From assembly GCA_030840515.1 (NCBI GenBank), contig JAVEEJ010000072.1:1-17150 (forward strand): a stretch of 17,150 nucleotides of DNA, read 5' to 3'. Position 1 is the stretch's first letter. Every line of letters begins with the position of its first letter. A program made the translations under genes and the position numbers. Under the pieces are notes generated by a model. The model made no database searches. It was not told where the DNA came from and worked only from the letters and a program-made list of their open reading frames with translations. This document shows, in pieces, positions 14,737 through 17,150 of the stretch. This stretch comes from Frankiaceae bacterium (GTDB lineage Bacteria > Actinomycetota > Actinomycetes > JAVEEJ01).

Positions 14737-15416
14737 CTCGGTGCCGCCGGCGCATGCCCGCGTTCGGCGGCGGCCTTGATCCGCAGCACTGCCTCCGCCG
14801 GGTCCGTGGCGCCGAACACGGCCGAGCCGGCGACGAGGGTGTCGGCTCCGGCTTCGACGCAGGCAACCGCGGTGCTCTCGTCCACGCCGCCGTCGACCTG
14901 GAGCCAGACCGCGAGGTCGTCACGGCCCTCGAGTGCGGCGCGCACCTCACGGACCTTGGGGAGCATGTCGGCCATGAACCTCTGCCCGCCGAACCCGGGC
15001 TCCACCGTCATGACCAGGACCATGTCGAGCTCGGGCAGCAGGTCCGCGTAAGGAGCGAACGCCGTACCCGGCTTCAGCGCCATGCCCACCCGCGCGCCGA
15101 GCGCGCGTACCTCCCGGGCGAGCCGGACCGGGTCGTGGGCGGCCTCGATGTGGAAGGTCACGCTCCCGGCGCCGGCGTCTGCGTAGGGGGGCGCCCACCG
15201 GTCCGGCTCGTCGATCATGAGGTGACAGTCGAGCGGCAGCGTGGTGGCCCGCAGCAGCGCCTCTACGACCGGCAGCCCCTGCGTGAGGTTGGGGACGATG
15301 TGGTTGTCCATGACGTCGACGTGGTCCCAGTCCGCGACGTCGGCTACGGCCGCAACCGACTCGGCGAGGTTGGCGAAGTCTGCCGAGAGGATGCTCGGAG
15401 AGATGCGCAGCCCCAC
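14733..15416 (-). CDS. rpe: Ribulose-phosphate 3-epimerase
   Basis: Rpe interconverts ribulose 5-phosphate and xylulose 5-phosphate in the pentose phosphate pathway. The 227-residue TIM-barrel protein starts MGLRISPSILSADFANL and has VDVMDNHIVPNLTQG, CHLMIDEPDRW, VMTVEPGFGGQRFM and the phosphate-binding VDGGVDESTA. These cover the metal-binding and catalytic Asp and His positions of the family. The start is GTG at 15416, 11 bases after the rsmB stop. Its substrate, ribulose 5-phosphate, is also a precursor for RibBA encoded downstream. Confidence 0.97.
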   Translation of the reverse strand: MGLRISPSILSADFANLAESVAAVADVADWDHVDVMDNHIVPNLTQGLPVVEALLRATTLPLDCHLMIDEPDRWAPPYADAGAGSVTFHIEAAHDPVRLAREVRALGARVGMALKPGTAFAPYADLLPELDMVLVMTVEPGFGGQRFMADMLPKVREVRAALEGRDDLAVWLQVDGGVDESTAVACVEAGADTLVAGSAVFGATDPAEAVLRIKAAAERGHAPAAPR

Positions 15417-15427
15417 AGCACCCGAGC

Positions 15428-16795
15428 CTAGTGGGCGCGAAACACCGCGAGGAACATCGCGTCGGTGCCGTGGAGGTGGGGCCAGAGCTGCACGGTGGGG
15501 CCGGTCCCCAGGTGCGGGACGCCGGGCAGGAGATCACGTGCGTCGAGCGGCTCGAGGTGCGGGTGACGCCGCTGTCCCGCAGCAACGATCGCCCGGGTCT
15601 CCGCAACGTGCGGCGAGCAGGTCACGTAGGCGAGCACGCCGCCGGGACGGGTGGCTTCGACGGCGGAGTCGAGCAGCGCGGCCTGCAGGGGGCGGAGCTG
15701 GGCGATGTCAGCCGGGGTCTTGCGCCAGCGCGCCTCCGGTCGACGGCGAAGCGCCCCGAGTCCGCTGCAGGGCACGTCGACCAGCACCCGGTCGAACGCG
15801 GCGGCCCTCCAGGCCGGTGAGGTGGCGTCGGCCTGCACGACGTCGGCCACAGGCTCGCCAGCCAACGCGTTGCGCACGAGCCGTGCCCGGTGCGCGGCCA
15901 GCTCGACGGCGAGCAGTCGCGCGCCGCGCTCGCCGGCCAGCCCGGCGAGCAGACCGGCCTTCCCTCCGGGGCCCGCGCACAGGTCGAGCCAGCTCTGGTC
16001 GGCACCCTCCAGCGGCACGTTCGCCAGCGCGACGGCGACCAGCTGGCTGCCCTCGTCCTGGACTGCGGCAGCGCCCGTACGGATCGCGGCGATCGCGCCC
16101 GGGTCCCCTCCGGGTGAGATGACGGAGTACGGCGACCAGGGGCCGGGCGCTCCGCCAACGACGCCCGCCAGCTCCTCGCGCCCGATCCGCCCGGGGCGCG
16201 CGACGTAGTGGACCGCAGGCCGCAGGTTGCCCGCCGCGAGCGCGGCTGCGACCTGCTCGAGGTCGCCGCCGAGGGCGTCGGCGTAGGCCTGGACGATCCA
16301 ACGCGGGTGGGCGTGCACGAGCGACAGGTGGCCGATCGGGTCGGTCACGCGGTCGGGTGCGAGCCGGCTGGTCCAGGTCGGCAGGTCATCTGCGCCGACC
16401 TTGCGCAAGACGGCGTTGACGAAGCCGGCCCGGCTCTGCCCGACCACCGCGCGCGCGAGCTCGACGGTCTCCCCCACCGCTGCGTGCGGCGGCACGCGCA
16501 TCCCCCCAAGCAGTTGGTGCGTCCCGAGCCGCAGCAGGTCACGGACCGGCGGGTCCAGCTCCGCGAGCGGGCGGCTGGCGCAGGCCGCGATGATCTCGTC
16601 GTAGGTGCCGAGCCAGCGCAGCGTCCCGTAGGTCAGCTCCGTCGCGAAGGCCGCGTCCCTGCCCTCCAGCTTGCGCTCCGCCAGCAGTCCAGGCAGGACG
16701 AGGTTGGCGTACGCGTCACGCTGCTCGACGGCACGGAGGCAGTCGTAGGCGGCGCGGCGCGGCGCGTCAGGTGCCGGGCGCGTGTAGCTGCCCAT
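15428..16795 (-). CDS. rsmB: 16S rRNA (cytosine-967-C5)-methyltransferase RsmB
   Basis: RsmB (Fmu/Sun) methylates C967 of 16S rRNA (E. coli numbering) using SAM. The 455 residues comprise a NusB-like RNA-binding domain (about 8-150) and a Rossmann methyltransferase domain. The SAM loop reads LDLCAGPGGKAGLLAG, motif IV is VDVPCSGLGALRRRPEARW, and the catalytic cysteine motif is YVTCSPHVAET. The frame is open upstream for nearly 100 codons, but the ATG at 16795 starts at a family-like MGSYTRPAPDAPRRAAYDCLRA (22 residues, here MGSYTRPAPDAP plus RRAAYDCLRA) and shares one base with the fmt stop (TGATG). The pairing of fmt with rsmB is common in bacteria. Confidence 0.96.
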   Translation of the reverse strand: MGSYTRPAPDAPRRAAYDCLRAVEQRDAYANLVLPGLLAERKLEGRDAAFATELTYGTLRWLGTYDEIIAACASRPLAELDPPVRDLLRLGTHQLLGGMRVPPHAAVGETVELARAVVGQSRAGFVNAVLRKVGADDLPTWTSRLAPDRVTDPIGHLSLVHAHPRWIVQAYADALGGDLEQVAAALAAGNLRPAVHYVARPGRIGREELAGVVGGAPGPWSPYSVISPGGDPGAIAAIRTGAAAVQDEGSQLVAVALANVPLEGADQSWLDLCAGPGGKAGLLAGLAGERGARLLAVELAAHRARLVRNALAGEPVADVVQADATSPAWRAAAFDRVLVDVPCSGLGALRRRPEARWRKTPADIAQLRPLQAALLDSAVEATRPGGVLAYVTCSPHVAETRAIVAAGQRRHPHLEPLDARDLLPGVPHLGTGPTVQLWPHLHGTDAMFLAVFRAH

Positions 16796-17150
16796 CAGCC
16801 GAGCCGCACGACGGGTGACCGCATTCCGCGCGCCCAGTCCGCCGCAGGCAGCGCCCGCTTGCCCGGTGCCTGCACCGTCCCGAGCCGGACCGGATGGGTG
16901 ACGGTGCCGACGAGGACCTCGGTCTTGCTGACGAGTACGTCGCCCGGCCCCAGGCCTGCGACTCCGGTCACCGGCTCGACCGGTCCGAGACGCAGTCGGT
17001 CGCCGTCGAGCAAGGTCCAGGCCCCGGGTGTCGGCGTACACGCCCTGATCTGGCGGTCGACCCGCAGTGCCGGTGCGTCCCACCGGACCCGGGCGTCCTC
17101 CACGGTCAGCTTCGGGGCGTGCGAGACACCGTCTGCCCGCTGGGGCACCG
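16795..17150 (-). CDS. fmt: Methionyl-tRNA formyltransferase, C-terminal part
   Basis: Fmt formylates Met-tRNA for initiation. Only the C-terminal domain, about 117 residues, lies in the window; the catalytic N-terminal half is beyond the right edge. The visible part contains KLTVEDARVRWDAPAL, RQIRACTPTPGAWTLLDG, a VLVGTVTHPVRLGTVQAPGK stretch and ALPAADWARGMR, which match the OB-fold tRNA-binding domain of actinobacterial Fmt. The stop overlaps the rsmB start by one base. Confidence 0.93.
   Translation of the reverse strand, partial: VPQRADGVSHAPKLTVEDARVRWDAPALRVDRQIRACTPTPGAWTLLDGDRLRLGPVEPVTGVAGLGPGDVLVSKTEVLVGTVTHPVRLGTVQAPGKRALPAADWARGMRSPVVRLG

Noticed and set aside
14026..15051. Plus-strand open frame of 341 codons opposite the response regulator and rpe
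   Set aside because: It crosses the boundary of two real minus-strand genes, as expected of a shadow frame.

Overview
This is a gene-dense, very GC-rich stretch of chromosome in which all 19 supported genes lie on the minus strand. It reads from fmt at the right edge to argJ at the left edge. The high GC content, frequent GTG starts, rare-start infC, RibBA fusion, long-form HisG and tight stop/start overlaps all point to an actinomycete. The genus cannot be fixed from the window. No IS element, phage gene, CRISPR array, tRNA or rRNA was seen.

Layout in transcription order. Block 1 (17150 to 8460) is one closely packed gene string: fmt (3' part), rsmB, rpe, a REC-GGDEF response regulator, ribD, ribE, ribBA, ribH, hisG and a YdcZ/DUF606-type membrane transporter. 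Most junctions overlap by 1 or 4 bases or are gaps of 29 bases or less, so translational coupling is likely. Block 2 (8459 to about 4979) starts with a 248-base leader in front of infC. It continues with rpmI, rplT, a SpoU/TrmH-type RNA methyltransferase and a soluble PAS histidine kinase. Block 3 is pheS-pheT (4891 to 1335), after an 87-base gap. Block 4 starts at argC (1290) behind a 44-base gap holding two ARG-box-like sites, and runs into argJ, which leaves the window.

Together the genes cover translation (initiator tRNA formylation, 16S rRNA m5C methylation, IF3, L35, L20, PheRS), riboflavin synthesis from GTP and ribulose 5-phosphate (rpe acts on this same pentose phosphate), the first step of histidine synthesis, and two early steps of arginine synthesis. 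Two signalling genes sit among them, a cytoplasmic histidine kinase without an adjacent regulator and a REC-GGDEF regulator without an adjacent kinase.

I did not find a clearly new multigene system. The points most worth checking are small and specific. They are a 14-bp triplicated start region in front of ribD that makes two overlapping five-codon mini-ORFs, and a SpoU methyltransferase whose natural 5' end has no ATG/GTG/TTG in frame and looks like a 2-base insertion. Others are an infC leader with a terminator-like hairpin, a possible SD-masking helix and an AUC start; an L35 with an altered, longer middle; a probably leaderless argC under ARG boxes; and a GGDDF regulator embedded in the riboflavin gene string.
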